In this document: piece after piece, positions 26,593 to 34,652 of the stretch
Layout of the letters: each line of letters opens with the position of its first letter
Numbering within the stretch: the first letter of the stretch is position 1
The notes under the pieces: model-generated
Database searches by the model: none
What the model was told of the DNA's origin: nothing
Seen by the model: the letters and a program-made list of their open reading frames with translations, nothing else
Program-made: the position numbers and the translations under genes
NCBI RefSeq assembly: GCF_018882405.1
Contig: NZ_JACVOO010000002.1
Coordinates: 62,001 to 126,000, forward strand
From: Polynucleobacter sp. 31A-FELB
GTDB lineage: Bacteria; Pseudomonadota; Gammaproteobacteria; Burkholderiales; Burkholderiaceae
Direction: 5' to 3'
DNA: 64,000 nt

Positions 26593-27170
26593 TAAATTTT
26601 CTCTCCAAGAAGTTTTTCTATCTCGCCAGTAATGCTGCTACTCGATGGTTTAGTCATGCTGCCATAGGAGTCCACAACATTGCCGTTGCGATCAATGAGG
26701 TATTTATAAAAATTCCACTTAGGAGTTGTACCAGTTTTAGCAATCAACATCTTAAATAAAGGATTGGGATTGCTGCCGCTGACTGAGCTCTTGGCAAACA
26801 TGGGGAACTTCACGTCATAGGTATTTTTACAGAAGTCAGCAATCTCTTTGTTGCTACCCGGCTCTTGTTGTCCAAAATCATTGGATGGAAATCCCAGTAC
26901 AACTAAGCCACGATCTTTATATTTGGCATACAGCTTCTCAAGACCTTCATATTGGCTGGTGAAGCCACAAAAGCTGGCTGTATTGACGACCAGAATGACT
27001 TTGCCTTGATATTGGCATAGATTTTGAGGTGCCTCATCCTGTAGTCTGGGGAAGGTGTGTGACAAGAGGGGGCTGCAGCTGGCCGAAGCTGGAGGAGCTG
27101 CCTTTGCAAATTGCATTGCCGGCAGCAGCAAAAATAGTGCTAGTAAGTAGCTAGGCATATTGCGAGTCAT
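26592..27170 (-). CDS. Exported glutathione peroxidase-family protein
   Basis: A 192-residue thiol peroxidase. From the ATG at 27170, with AAGG upstream, it has a signal peptide (about residues 1-23, ending AKA), which is unusual because most bacterial members are cytosolic. The peroxidatic cysteine is in NTASFCGFTSQYEGLE, followed by GFPSNDFGQQEPGSN with the catalytic Gln and KWNFYKYLIDRNG carrying Trp/Asn. It is first in the operon with the FAD oxidoreductase, DUF1365, Cfa-like and SDR genes, so it may remove lipid hydroperoxides in the periplasm. Electron donor (thioredoxin or glutathione) is uncertain. Confidence 0.9.
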   Translation of the reverse strand: MTRNMPSYLLALFLLLPAMQFAKAAPPASASCSPLLSHTFPRLQDEAPQNLCQYQGKVILVVNTASFCGFTSQYEGLEKLYAKYKDRGLVVLGFPSNDFGQQEPGSNKEIADFCKNTYDVKFPMFAKSSVSGSNPNPLFKMLIAKTGTTPKWNFYKYLIDRNGNVVDSYGSMTKPSSSSITGEIEKLLGEKI

Positions 27171-27248
27171 CTTGAACCTTAGGGTGGGACTGGGATGTCC
27201 AAGTCTAAGACATTCTGGCAAATATCGTTGAGCCTAGCGCAATGCCAT

Positions 27249-27254
27249 TAATAT
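27249..27254 (+). promoter_or_regulatory. -10-like TAATAT six bases before rfaE2
   Basis: TAATAT (TAnnnT) ends exactly six bases before the rfaE2 ATG, and there is no Shine-Dalgarno sequence. A weak -35-like TTGAGC lies at 27228 with a short 15-base spacer. Confidence 0.45.
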
Positions 27255-27260
27255 GACGCT

Positions 27261-27752
27261 ATGAGCTCTTTACCTTTACCTTCTTTTGAGTCTAAAGTCT
27301 GCCCCCCGGCAGAGTTAGAGGCCCGCATTGCGGCGCTCCCAAGGCCCCTGGTATTTACGAATGGAGTCTTTGATATTCTGCATCGCGGACATGCCAGTTA
27401 CTTGGCTCAAGCACGTGCCTTAGGTGCTAGCCTTGTGGTGGGGGTGAACTCAGATGCCTCAGTGAGGATGTTGGGGAAGGGTGATGACAGGCCTATTAAT
27501 ACCGAGGCTGACCGCCAAGCTTTATTGGCGGCGCTGGAGAGCGTGGATTTAGCTGTGATGTTTACAGAGCAAACCCCAGTCAATCTGATTGAAAAAATTC
27601 ATCCGGATATCTACGTTAAGGGTGGAGATTATGAAATCGATACTCTTGAAGAAACTCGCTTGGTGAAGACTTGGGGCGGTAAAGCAGTCGCTATTCCATT
27701 TCTGTATGAGCGCTCTACGACAACCCTGTTAGGCAAGATCCGAACTAGCTAA
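27261..27752 (+). CDS. rfaE2: D-glycero-beta-D-manno-heptose 1-phosphate adenylyltransferase (RfaE2)
   Basis: A 163-residue nucleotidyltransferase that activates heptose-1-phosphate with ATP to ADP-heptose for the LPS inner core. The family signature FTNGVFDILHRGHASYL (HRGH) is at residues 32-48 and the C-terminal EERSTTTL-like motif appears as YERSTTTLLGKI. In E. coli this activity is fused to the kinase as HldE; here the adenylyltransferase is separate and the kinase RfaE1 must be elsewhere. Its stop overlaps the coaX stop on the other strand by four bases. TAATAT six bases before the start suggests a leaderless mRNA. Confidence 0.93.
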   Translation: MSSLPLPSFESKVCPPAELEARIAALPRPLVFTNGVFDILHRGHASYLAQARALGASLVVGVNSDASVRMLGKGDDRPINTEADRQALLAALESVDLAVMFTEQTPVNLIEKIHPDIYVKGGDYEIDTLEETRLVKTWGGKAVAIPFLYERSTTTLLGKIRTS

Positions 27753-28570
27753 AGATTTTGTAAGAGCCAAGCCCAAAGCCCGCGCAGTACCAAACCTTCA
27801 ATCGGTTCAACAGGAAGCGCTGACAACTCTGGAAACCGTTTGATTTCATTTGCCAAAATTTTGGCGTTGCCACCATCAAGCCAAATTCGCTCGACAGGAT
27901 GATTCATGGCCTTAGCTAAATAAGCCGCGCGCAGTATCGCTCCTATTTGCGCCGCATCACAACCACCAGTAATAGCTTCATCCGTCGTTGTGCCAAAGCT
28001 TGCTTGAGCCTCAGAATTGCTAGTGCGAACCGCAAGTGGAAGTTGGGCTGTATTTTGTTGAAGGCTTTCTTGCATCAGGCTAAGGCCCGGCAAGATCCAG
28101 CCGCCGTAATGAACGCCGTTGCCACCCAATAAGTCAATAGTGGTGGCTGTTCCTGCATTAATCACCAGTGTGTTCGTATTTGAGAGTGCTCTTGCACCAA
28201 TGAGTGCTGCCCATCGATCTGCACCCAGCTTGTTTGGATCTTGATAGAGTGTGCGCACACCATCGTAAGCACTGCTACCTGTAAATTGCTTCCACTCAAG
28301 GTCTTGCCACTGCGGAAAGAGGCTACGTAGATTTTCAATGGCAGCATCACCTGCTACACAGCAAAATGCAATCGCATCTGGCTTTGGCAATGTTTTAGAA
28401 ATGTAGTCAGATAGTTCGGCGCGTAGCTCGGGCGATTGGAAAGACTTAGTACTAATCGATCCAGAGTATGCCCACAGTTTTTTATTCCTGTCCGCAATAT
28501 TCTGTGTGGATTCAACGGCGGCCCATTTAAGCCGAGTGTTGCCAAGATCAAATACTAAATACAGACTCAT
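27749..28570 (-). CDS. coaX: Type III pantothenate kinase
   Basis: CoaX phosphorylates pantothenate, the first step of coenzyme A synthesis. The 273-residue length and ASKHA-fold motifs fit: phosphate-1 loop VFDLGNTRLKWA at the start, LGADRWAALIGA in the middle, and VINAGTATTIDLL for phosphate-2. Type III enzymes need a monovalent cation and are not feedback-inhibited by CoA, unlike CoaA. Its start overlaps the birA stop by four bases, so it is coupled to birA, as in many betaproteobacteria. The last CoA step (coaD) begins at the far end of this window. Confidence 0.94.
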   Translation of the reverse strand: MSLYLVFDLGNTRLKWAAVESTQNIADRNKKLWAYSGSISTKSFQSPELRAELSDYISKTLPKPDAIAFCCVAGDAAIENLRSLFPQWQDLEWKQFTGSSAYDGVRTLYQDPNKLGADRWAALIGARALSNTNTLVINAGTATTIDLLGGNGVHYGGWILPGLSLMQESLQQNTAQLPLAVRTSNSEAQASFGTTTDEAITGGCDAAQIGAILRAAYLAKAMNHPVERIWLDGGNAKILANEIKRFPELSALPVEPIEGLVLRGLWAWLLQNL

Positions 28571-29367
28571 GATTGAACTCGCAAAGAAACATCGCCTGCA
28601 TGAATGGCAATCAATTTGTCATGCTGTTTTAGGAGGAGCGCGCCAGTGTCATCAACTCCGGAAGAAATTCCAATGATGGGATCCGTGCCTGTGCCTGATA
28701 TGCAAACTGACTGGTCATTGAAGGCATCCCAGCGTTCCCAGGAATTTTTAAAATAGCCAAATCCATATTGCTCAAATTGAGTCAAATGCTTTTCAAATGA
28801 CTCAATTAGTTTTAGCCAAATAAATTCCGTATCGGGAATTGAGGTTTGATGCGGTATGAGTTGATCCAAGGCGGCAACATTAAGAGAGGATTGATCTTTC
28901 AAACCTTTTTGAATGAGTGCTGAATTACGTAAGTTCAGGCCTAGTCCGATCACCATCCAAGTAGGTGAATTTGGATTGCTCTGTCCACCTTCAATCAAGA
29001 TGCCGCCAAGCTTGGCATTGTTCAGCAATAAATCGTTGGGCCACTTCAGTCGTAGACCTTGTTGATGAAGTGCATCTTCGCTAAGTCCTAGTGCTTTCGC
29101 AATTCCGGAAATAGCTGCCAAGCCGATAACTAGACTGAGCCCACTCAGTTCATTGGGGCGCTTGTGGAATGGGTAGGCCAAGGAAAAACATAGAGTGTCT
29201 TCAGGGTTGGAGAGCCACACTCTTCCAGCCCTACCCTTGCCGGAGGTCTGCTCGTGGGCAATTCGAGCAACGGGGTCAATTAATTCCCCGGAACGCCAAC
29301 GCGCCAATAAATCATCATTAGTCGATTTGGTGGTGGCAACGCGCTCTAGGATGCAATTCGGACTCAT
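28567..29367 (-). CDS. birA: Biotin--[acetyl-CoA-carboxylase] ligase
   Basis: A 266-residue biotin protein ligase that attaches biotin to AccB. It has the catalytic loop GKGRAGRVW near residue 43, KWPNDLLLNNAKLGGILIE, and a short SH3-like C-terminal domain (ISGTGTDPIIGISSGVDDTG). The N-terminal DNA-binding winged helix of E. coli BirA is absent, so it is a group I ligase that should not repress biotin genes. TACAAT ends six bases before the ATG; the intervening AGGAAA is too close to serve as an ordinary ribosome site. It is divergent from the VanZ gene. Confidence 0.93.
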   Translation of the reverse strand: MSPNCILERVATTKSTNDDLLARWRSGELIDPVARIAHEQTSGKGRAGRVWLSNPEDTLCFSLAYPFHKRPNELSGLSLVIGLAAISGIAKALGLSEDALHQQGLRLKWPNDLLLNNAKLGGILIEGGQSNPNSPTWMVIGLGLNLRNSALIQKGLKDQSSLNVAALDQLIPHQTSIPDTEFIWLKLIESFEKHLTQFEQYGFGYFKNSWERWDAFNDQSVCISGTGTDPIIGISSGVDDTGALLLKQHDKLIAIHAGDVSLRVQS

Positions 29368-29373
29368 TTTCCT

Positions 29374-29379
29374 ATTGTA
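29374..29379 (-). promoter_or_regulatory. -10-like TACAAT six bases before birA
   Basis: Reverse-strand TACAAT (five of six bases of the consensus) ends exactly six bases before the birA ATG at 29367. It sits in the same 46-base gap as the VanZ -10 candidate. Confidence 0.5.
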
Positions 29380-29401
29380 GAAAGATCTGGCCTAGCTGAC
29401 C

Positions 29402-29407
29402 TAGAAT
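29402..29407 (+). promoter_or_regulatory. -10-like TAGAAT six bases before the VanZ gene
   Basis: TAGAAT (five of six consensus bases) ends exactly six bases before the ATG at 29414. No Shine-Dalgarno sequence lies at a usable distance. Confidence 0.5.
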
Positions 29408-29413
29408 GATGGA

Positions 29414-30508
29414 ATGCATCACGAAGATCAGCGTCCTCGCAAGTTTGTTTGGCCACTCCAAGCAATGCCTTTGGCCAGAGCCATCAGCTTGAGCTATGCG
29501 CTTTTAATCGTCTATGTCAGTCTCAACCCCTTTGATTTCAACTTTGACAATGGAATTGCTGCTTGGGCGTGGTTAGATGCTCCTTTACCCCGCTTTATTA
29601 CACTCTTTGACGTTTCGGTCAATATTTTGGCCTACATCCCCTTGGGATTTTTATTGGTCTTTGCCTGCTATCCACGATGGCGTAATTTCGTTGCTCTGGG
29701 TATCGCCTTGAGCTTTAGCGCGGCATTGGCTTTTAGCGTCGAGTCATTACAAACTTGGTTGCCCACTCGCATTCCCAGTCAAATGGATTGGTGGGCCAAT
29801 GTTTTGGGTGGATTGATGGGCGGCCTCTTGGCGATCCCTTTGGGGCCTCAGTGGCTCTCTGGTAGCGCAGTACGCCGTCGTTTTGACCAGTGGTTTGGTT
29901 TGAACTGGGCAGCTTGCGCCTTATTTTTACTTTTTCCTTGGGCTCAGATCTATCCCCAGAGTTCGTGGTTGGGGACTGGGGTGTGGGGTCATGCGATTTT
30001 TGCCTCAGTCGACTGGGGAACGATGGTGGTGAATCATTTCGTCCAAGAATCCATCATTACGGCGGTTTGCTGGTTAGGAACCGGACTCCTACTATCTCTA
30101 GGTATGCGCGCAAAAGCGCCCCAGTGGAAAATCTTGAATAGCCTGCTTTGCTTCACCGTTTTGGTCAAAATTACCTTTACCGCATTGCAATTCGGGGCAG
30201 AATTCAGTTTTTCATGGCTTACCGCAGGCGCTATTTGGGGGATGGTATTGGGAACCCTGTTGCTGAGATGGGCACTTCAATTGCCTGTATCCAGTAAAGC
30301 TTGGCTTGCAATCGCTTGTTTGGTCAGCGCCACCCTGGCAATTAATCTCTTGCCGGACAACCCTTATTTCATTTTGACATTACGACACTGGTACCAAGGC
30401 CGACTATTACACTTTAATGAATTAATGCAATGGGTTTCCGTAGTATGGTTGCCATTAGCTTTGCTTTGGGCGCTCCGAAATAGAGCCACCTTTAATTTAA
30501 AACCTTGA
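29414..30508 (+). CDS. VanZ family polytopic membrane protein
   Basis: A 364-residue inner-membrane protein with roughly nine to ten hydrophobic segments. The first third is a VanZ-like domain (SLSYALLIVYVSLNPFDFN, SVNILAYIPLGFLLVFA, then SFSVESLQTWLPTRIPSQMD with the conserved acidic/Asn region). The second half is a longer multi-helix region that ordinary 150-residue VanZ proteins lack. VanZ itself gives low-level teicoplanin resistance by an unclear route, and proteobacterial homologues have no defined role. It may be co-transcribed with the ferredoxin gene 12 bases downstream. Confidence 0.8.
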   Translation: MHHEDQRPRKFVWPLQAMPLARAISLSYALLIVYVSLNPFDFNFDNGIAAWAWLDAPLPRFITLFDVSVNILAYIPLGFLLVFACYPRWRNFVALGIALSFSAALAFSVESLQTWLPTRIPSQMDWWANVLGGLMGGLLAIPLGPQWLSGSAVRRRFDQWFGLNWAACALFLLFPWAQIYPQSSWLGTGVWGHAIFASVDWGTMVVNHFVQESIITAVCWLGTGLLLSLGMRAKAPQWKILNSLLCFTVLVKITFTALQFGAEFSFSWLTAGAIWGMVLGTLLLRWALQLPVSSKAWLAIACLVSATLAINLLPDNPYFILTLRHWYQGRLLHFNELMQWVSVVWLPLALLWALRNRATFNLKP

Positions 30509-30520
30509 TTGAGATTTTTT

Positions 30521-30829
30521 ATGAGTTTTAAGTACCATGTTTTTTTCTGTCTAAACCAGCGCAGTAATGGCGAAGACTGCTGCGATCGCCATAATGCTTT
30601 TGCATTATTTGACTATGCAAAAAAACGCGTGAAAGAGTTGGGACTGTCTGGCCCTGGAAACATTCGCATTAATAAGGCGGGATGTTTAGACCGTTGTGCT
30701 GATGGCCCTGTAGCGGTGATTTATCCAGAGGGTATTTGGTACACATTTGTGGATACCGAAGACATCGAAGAAATAATCCAGTCACACTTAATACAAGGAC
30801 GCCCAGTAGAGCGTCTGCAGTTAGCTTAA
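30521..30829 (+). CDS. Thioredoxin-like [2Fe-2S] ferredoxin
   Basis: A 102-residue ferredoxin of the thioredoxin-like class. The start at 30521 gives MSFKYHVFFCLNQR; the upstream TTG at 30509 is unlikely. Likely cluster ligands are the cysteine in FFCLNQR, one of the CC pair in GEDCCDR, and the two in KAGCLDRCADGP, followed by VAVIYPEGIWYTFVD, typical of this family. These small proteins transfer electrons, but the partner here is unknown. A hydrolase gene starts 23 bases downstream, suggesting co-transcription toward lipB-lipA, which needs Fe-S chemistry. Confidence 0.88.
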   Translation: MSFKYHVFFCLNQRSNGEDCCDRHNAFALFDYAKKRVKELGLSGPGNIRINKAGCLDRCADGPVAVIYPEGIWYTFVDTEDIEEIIQSHLIQGRPVERLQLA

Positions 30830-30852
30830 AAAGATTTGAGAAAGTTTGCCTC

Positions 30853-31569
30853 ATGAATAGCCGTACAAAAATAATTCATATTGATGGTGTTGTTGGTCAA
30901 ATCGAAATGTCGATTGATCTTCCTGATGAATTAAAAAACAACCCTGATTTTGTAGTGAGAGGTTTGGCCTTGGTTGCACATCCACACCCGCTAATGGGTG
31001 GAACAATGGATAACAAGGTTGCGCAAACGATGGCTCGCGCTTTTAATCAATTGGGTTACGTCAGTGTGCGCCCCAATTTTCGCGGAGTGGGTGCTACAGC
31101 TGGTGTGCATGATGACGGCGTTGGCGAGATGGAAGACTTGCTACACGTCACCGATTGGATGCGCACACCTTCCAGCTGGAATCAATTTGAGGCTACCTCG
31201 CAACAGGCATGGGTGCAGACTGCGAATACCTTACCTTTGGTGGTTTCTGGATTTTCATTTGGAAGTTTTGTCGGAACGCATTTAGTGCAACGCTTAGCGG
31301 AGCTAGGACGCCCAGCTGAGCGGCTTGTCATGGTAGGTAGCGCAGCTGGCAAGTGGGTCCTAGCACCCGTTCCTGCTGATACGATTTTGATTCATGGCGA
31401 AGTGGATGAAACCATTCCCCTAATTGACGTTTTAGATTGGGCGCGTCCTCAAGAGTTAACAGTGCAAGTGGTGCCAGGAGCGGATCATTTCTTCCATCGA
31501 CGTTTACATTGCATTCGCAACATCATCACAGGCGCTTGGTTGGGAATGCCCGATCATCGTAATCAATAA
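30853..31569 (+). CDS. Alpha/beta hydrolase
   Basis: A 238-residue hydrolase. HPHPLMGGTMDNKV marks the oxyanion region, VRPNFRGVGATAG follows, the nucleophile elbow is GFSFGSFVG (serine between GF and FG), an acid is likely in LIHGEVDETIPL and the catalytic His in GADHFFHRRL. This pattern is typical of the YfhR/KANL3-like family often annotated simply as alpha/beta hydrolase. I use the ATG at 30853; a TTG at 30736 would run through the ferredoxin gene. Substrate unknown. Neighbours are a ferredoxin gene and the lipoate genes. Confidence 0.86.
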   Translation: MNSRTKIIHIDGVVGQIEMSIDLPDELKNNPDFVVRGLALVAHPHPLMGGTMDNKVAQTMARAFNQLGYVSVRPNFRGVGATAGVHDDGVGEMEDLLHVTDWMRTPSSWNQFEATSQQAWVQTANTLPLVVSGFSFGSFVGTHLVQRLAELGRPAERLVMVGSAAGKWVLAPVPADTILIHGEVDETIPLIDVLDWARPQELTVQVVPGADHFFHRRLHCIRNIITGAWLGMPDHRNQ

Positions 31570-31594
31570 AGAAAATTGAGAAAGAGAAAAAGAC

Positions 31595-31864
31595 ATGACT
31601 GAAGATAGAAAATCCCTTATTGAATATCCATCAGAATTTCCAATTAAGGTGATGGGCAAGACTAACCCAGAGTATTTGCCTGCGATCTTGCATATTGCGC
31701 GTCAATTTGACCCTACTCTTGATGAGAGCAAGGTTGAGCAACGACCTTCTAAAGATGGAAATTATCTCGGTATTACTTTGCCAATTACTGCGACCAGCCG
31801 TGAGCAGTTAGATGAGTTGTACCGCACTCTATCGACACATCCTTTGGTGAGCGTTGTTCTCTAA
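31595..31864 (+). CDS. DUF493 (YbeD family) protein
   Basis: An 89-residue protein of the DUF493/YbeD family with an ACT-like fold. It starts with a variable acidic segment, then LIEYPSEFPIKVMGKTNPEY, and ends with REQLDELYRTLSTHPLVSVVL, all conserved. YbeD is found next to lipB in many proteobacteria, as here (9 bases before lipB), suggesting a regulatory link with lipoate metabolism, though the mechanism is unknown. AGAGAAAAAG serves as ribosome site. Confidence 0.9.
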   Translation: MTEDRKSLIEYPSEFPIKVMGKTNPEYLPAILHIARQFDPTLDESKVEQRPSKDGNYLGITLPITATSREQLDELYRTLSTHPLVSVVL

Positions 31865-31873
31865 ATTATTTGC

Positions 31874-32518
31874 ATGAGTTTTTTAGTAAAACATTTAGGG
31901 GTGGCTGACTACGAGTCAACTTATCAAGCGATGCGAGAATTTACGCAGCAGCGAGATAGCGATACTCCAGATGAAATCTGGATTCTGGAGCATCCTCCAG
32001 TATTCACATTGGGTTTAGCGGGAGATGCAAGTAATTTGCATTCCCCTAGCGATGAAATCCCGTTGGTACAGGTCGATCGTGGTGGCGAGATCACTTATCA
32101 CGGGCCTGGGCAAATTGTGGTGTATCTACTGCTCGATCTGAGGCGATTGGGGATTTTTGTAAAAGAGCTTGTATCCCGAATTGAGCAGGCTTTGATTAAT
32201 ACTCTTGGTGACTTTGGAATTCAGGCAGAAAGACATGCTGGTGCACCCGGTATTTATGTTGCTCGGGAGAGTGCGATGCCATTGGAGTATCGGGGCGCCA
32301 AGATTGCTGCTTTGGGCCTCAAAGTCTCCAAGGGATGCTCCTATCATGGGCTTGCTTTGAATGTATCGACCGATTTAGCAGCTTTTGCCCGTATTCACCC
32401 ATGCGGGTATGAGGGCTTAAGGACGGTGGATATGCAAACCCTTGGGATCAAGGACAATATAGACATTATTAGCCAAACCCTTTTAGGGCATTTGCAAAAG
32501 CAACTAAGTTCATCATGA
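31874..32518 (+). CDS. lipB: Octanoyl-[acyl-carrier-protein]:protein octanoyltransferase
   Basis: LipB moves octanoyl groups from ACP to lipoyl domains of 2-oxoacid dehydrogenases and GcvH. The 214-residue protein shows [15 protein letters not shown], the substrate loop [15 protein letters not shown], and the catalytic Lys/Cys pair in [19 protein letters not shown]. All are intact. Its stop overlaps the lipA start by four bases (ATGA), so octanoylation and sulfur insertion enzymes are produced together. It directly follows the DUF493 gene. Confidence 0.96.
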   Translation: MSFLVKHLGVADYESTYQAMREFTQQRDSDTPDEIWILEHPPVFTLGLAGDASNLHSPSDEIPLVQVDRGGEITYHGPGQIVVYLLLDLRRLGIFVKELVSRIEQALINTLGDFGIQAERHAGAPGIYVARESAMPLEYRGAKIAALGLKVSKGCSYHGLALNVSTDLAAFARIHPCGYEGLRTVDMQTLGIKDNIDIISQTLLGHLQKQLSSS

Positions 32519-33531
32519 CCACCAATAAGCCGGATCTCGATATCACCGCCACTGGCAATAGTCGCCAGGACCTTAATTACGATGCTTCCCGTAAGCAGAA
32601 GTCGAGTGAAAAAACTGCGCGTATTCCGATCAAGATTGTTCCATTGGAGCAAGTGCTCAAAAAACCAGATTGGATTCGAGTTAAAGCTGCCTCTGGAAAT
32701 TCTCGTTTCTCTGAGATTAAAAAGATTCTTCGTGAGAATGAGTTGGTCACAGTTTGCGAAGAGGCAAGTTGTCCCAATATTGGTGAATGTTTCGGCAAGG
32801 GCACTGCTACCTTCATGATCATGGGTGACAAATGTACCCGTCGTTGTCCATTTTGTGATGTGGGTCACGGTAGACCAGATCCGCTAGATACCAAAGAGCC
32901 TGGTAATTTAGCGCGTACGATCGCTGCTCTCAAATTAAATTATGTTGTGATTACTAGCGTAGACCGCGATGATTTGCGTGATGGCGGCGCTATGCATTAT
33001 GTGGATTGCATATCTCAGTCACGAGACCTCTCCCCAAGCACTCGGATTGAAGTCTTGGTTCCAGATTTTCGGGGTCGCTTAGATAAAGCTTTGGATATTT
33101 TTTCAGAGCATGCCCCGCAAGGTTTGCCTGACGTGATGAATCACAATTTAGAAACAGTTCCACGCTTATACAAAGAGGCGCGTCCCGGTGCTGACTACGC
33201 ACATTCTTTAAAGTTGCTGAAAGATTTCAAAGAGCGCTTCCCGCATATCCCAACTAAGAGCGGTTTAATGGTTGGCTTGGGAGAAACTGATGAAGAAATT
33301 TTAGAAGTCATGCGCGATATGCGTGAGCACAATATTGATATGCTGACTATTGGTCAGTATCTAGCTCCTTCAGGACATCACCTGCCAGTTCGTCGTTATG
33401 TGCATCCTGATGTCTTTAAGCATTTTGAGGAAGAGGCTTATGCTATGGGCTTCTCACATGCTGCCGTGGGCGCGATGGTTCGCTCTAGTTACCATGCTGA
33501 CCAACAAGCGCATGGGGCTGGCATTGTCTAA
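32515..33531 (+). CDS. lipA: Lipoyl synthase
   Basis: LipA is a radical-SAM enzyme that inserts two sulfurs into octanoyl groups. Both clusters are visible: the auxiliary [4Fe-4S] site in [14 protein letters not shown] and the radical-[14 protein letters not shown] motif (CxxxCxxC) near residue 107. The C-terminal [10 protein letters not shown] supplies the serine ligand to the auxiliary cluster. Length 338 includes a longer N-terminal region (about 60 residues) than E. coli LipA, ending in a disordered-looking charged stretch. Its 3' end overlaps a lipoprotein gene by 20 bases. Confidence 0.97.
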   Translation: MTTNKPDLDITATGNSRQDLNYDASRKQKSSEKTARIPIKIVPLEQVLKKPDWIRVKAASGNSRFSEIKKILRENELVTVCEEASCPNIGECFGKGTATFMIMGDKCTRRCPFCDVGHGRPDPLDTKEPGNLARTIAALKLNYVVITSVDRDDLRDGGAMHYVDCISQSRDLSPSTRIEVLVPDFRGRLDKALDIFSEHAPQGLPDVMNHNLETVPRLYKEARPGADYAHSLKLLKDFKERFPHIPTKSGLMVGLGETDEEILEVMRDMREHNIDMLTIGQYLAPSGHHLPVRRYVHPDVFKHFEEEAYAMGFSHAAVGAMVRSSYHADQQAHGAGIV

Positions 33532-34111
33532 ACGTATTCTTAAAAAGTTTGGTGTAGCTCTAGCGTTTGGATTTCTACTATCTGCTTGTAGTCCTAAATT
33601 AGACTGGCGGACTGTGCAGTCTCCACAAGAAGACTATAGCGCTTTGTTCCCAGGCAAGCCCGAAAAGATTGAGCGAAAACTCCCATATCAAAACCAAGAA
33701 ATTCCACAAACCTTAGAGGCAGTAAAAATTGAGGATGATATTTATTCGGTGAGCACAATTCACTTGGGTAAAGATCAAGTCGCGCTAGCGCCTAAGTTAT
33801 TAGAGCAATTACAAGGCAACCTATTAAATCGTGCAAATGCTAATTTTGAAAATGCGGTTACTGAAGATGCTTCTTATCAAGCGGCTAATCGTCAACGCTT
33901 GCCTACTAAAGATTATTTTTTAGAATTCAAATCCACTGGTGCGATAGAGCAGTCAATGCGTGTGCGTTGGATCACCAGGATTGTGCCAGACAATGGAGCT
34001 TGGATTTATCAAATTTCGGTTTTACATACTGCGCCAGCGCGAGTAGCTGCAAAACAATTTTTTTCTGAAGAGGCCTACTCTAATTTCTTTGATGAGTTTC
34101 ATCCAGAATAG
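33512..34111 (+). CDS. Hypothetical lipoprotein
   Basis: I do not recognise a named family. The ATG at 33512 lies inside lipA and gives 199 residues: a basic leader, hydrophobic segment [12 protein letters not shown] with the lipobox cysteine, then a periplasmic domain of mixed strands and helices ([39 protein letters not shown]). The pattern FPGKPEK after a short strand recalls small exported proteins often found as single copies in Burkholderiales. A TTG at 33524 is an alternative start. Overlap with lipA suggests coupling, but no functional link to lipoylation is evident. Confidence 0.75.
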   Translation: MGLALSKRILKKFGVALAFGFLLSACSPKLDWRTVQSPQEDYSALFPGKPEKIERKLPYQNQEIPQTLEAVKIEDDIYSVSTIHLGKDQVALAPKLLEQLQGNLLNRANANFENAVTEDASYQAANRQRLPTKDYFLEFKSTGAIEQSMRVRWITRIVPDNGAWIYQISVLHTAPARVAAKQFFSEEAYSNFFDEFHPE

Positions 34112-34136
34112 TTTCCGGACGAAACTAAAATTCTGA

Positions 34137-34391
34137 TTAAGACTTTTCTAAAGCCGCTACTTTAGCTTCGAGGGCTTCTAGTTTTTCTCTGGTCTTAGCA
34201 AGCACCTTAGATTGCAGATCAAATTCTTCGCGAGTAACCAGATCCATTTTCTGAAAACCCTGATTCATCATCGCGCGGACATTCTTTTCAATCTCTTGCG
34301 CAGGTGAATTACGAATAGCATCTCCAACCTTGTTTTGCATATCGCTAGCAATGCGTTGGATTTGTTCTAGGATTTCGCCTGGTTTTTGCAT
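34137..34391 (-). CDS. ubiK: UbiK accessory factor (BMFP/YqiC family)
   Basis: An 84-residue protein of the YqiC/BMFP family, UbiK in E. coli, which assists the late ubiquinone-synthesis enzyme complex. The N-terminal half is amphipathic (EILEQIQRIASDMQNKV, NVRAMMNQGFQKMDL) and the C-terminal half is a coiled coil (SKVLAKTREKLEALEAKV) that drives trimer formation. The conserved LVTREEFD lies at the junction. It converges on the lipoprotein gene with a 25-base gap and is divergent from the porin-glnK-amtB operon. Confidence 0.9.
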   Translation of the reverse strand: MQKPGEILEQIQRIASDMQNKVGDAIRNSPAQEIEKNVRAMMNQGFQKMDLVTREEFDLQSKVLAKTREKLEALEAKVAALEKS

Positions 34392-34491
34392 AATGCGGCC
34401 CGCCGTTCTATTGAAAGTTGCTTAAAAGATACAGATCGTATTTTAAGTTGTAGAGCCAAAAACAGGCAAAACCAGCCAAAAATGCTGCAAT

Positions 34492-34518
34492 TGCACCAAA
34501 ATGAACGCAAATGGTGCA
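34492..34518 (+). promoter_or_regulatory. NtrC-like inverted repeat
   Basis: TGCACCA (34492-34498) and TGGTGCA (34512-34518) face each other, separated by 13 bases. The first half continues as TGCACCAAAATG, close to the NtrC consensus TGCACCAAAATGGTGCA before it diverges. Position upstream of porin-glnK-amtB fits nitrogen control. The wide spacing is atypical for a single NtrC dimer site. Confidence 0.45.
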
Positions 34519-34524
34519 AATATA

Positions 34525-34541
34525 AGCACCAAAATTGGGCA
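34525..34541 (+). promoter_or_regulatory. Second NtrC-like site
   Basis: AGCACCAAAATTGGGCA matches the 17-base NtrC consensus TGCACCAAAATGGTGCA at all but three positions. I could not find a sigma-54 core (GG-N10-GC) between here and the porin start, so how it acts is unclear. The rest of the 261-base gap contains only a short GGGG-N5-CCCC dyad (34555-34567) and the ribosome site. Confidence 0.45.
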
Positions 34542-34652
34542 TAAGCCTTATTTAGGGGAATCGCCCCAAATTGAGATGACTCCCGAGATTCATGATCACT
34601 CCATGCAATAAAGCATTTATCCCTTTTTTTCATGACCACCAAGGAGTTTTAT

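Noticed and set aside
30736..30852. Longer start for the alpha/beta hydrolase
   Set aside because: The TTG lies within the ferredoxin gene and adds residues not matching the family; the ATG at 30853 fits.
34540..34652. Sigma-54 promoter before the porin gene
   Set aside because: None of the GG pairs in this stretch has GC at the required 10-base spacing.
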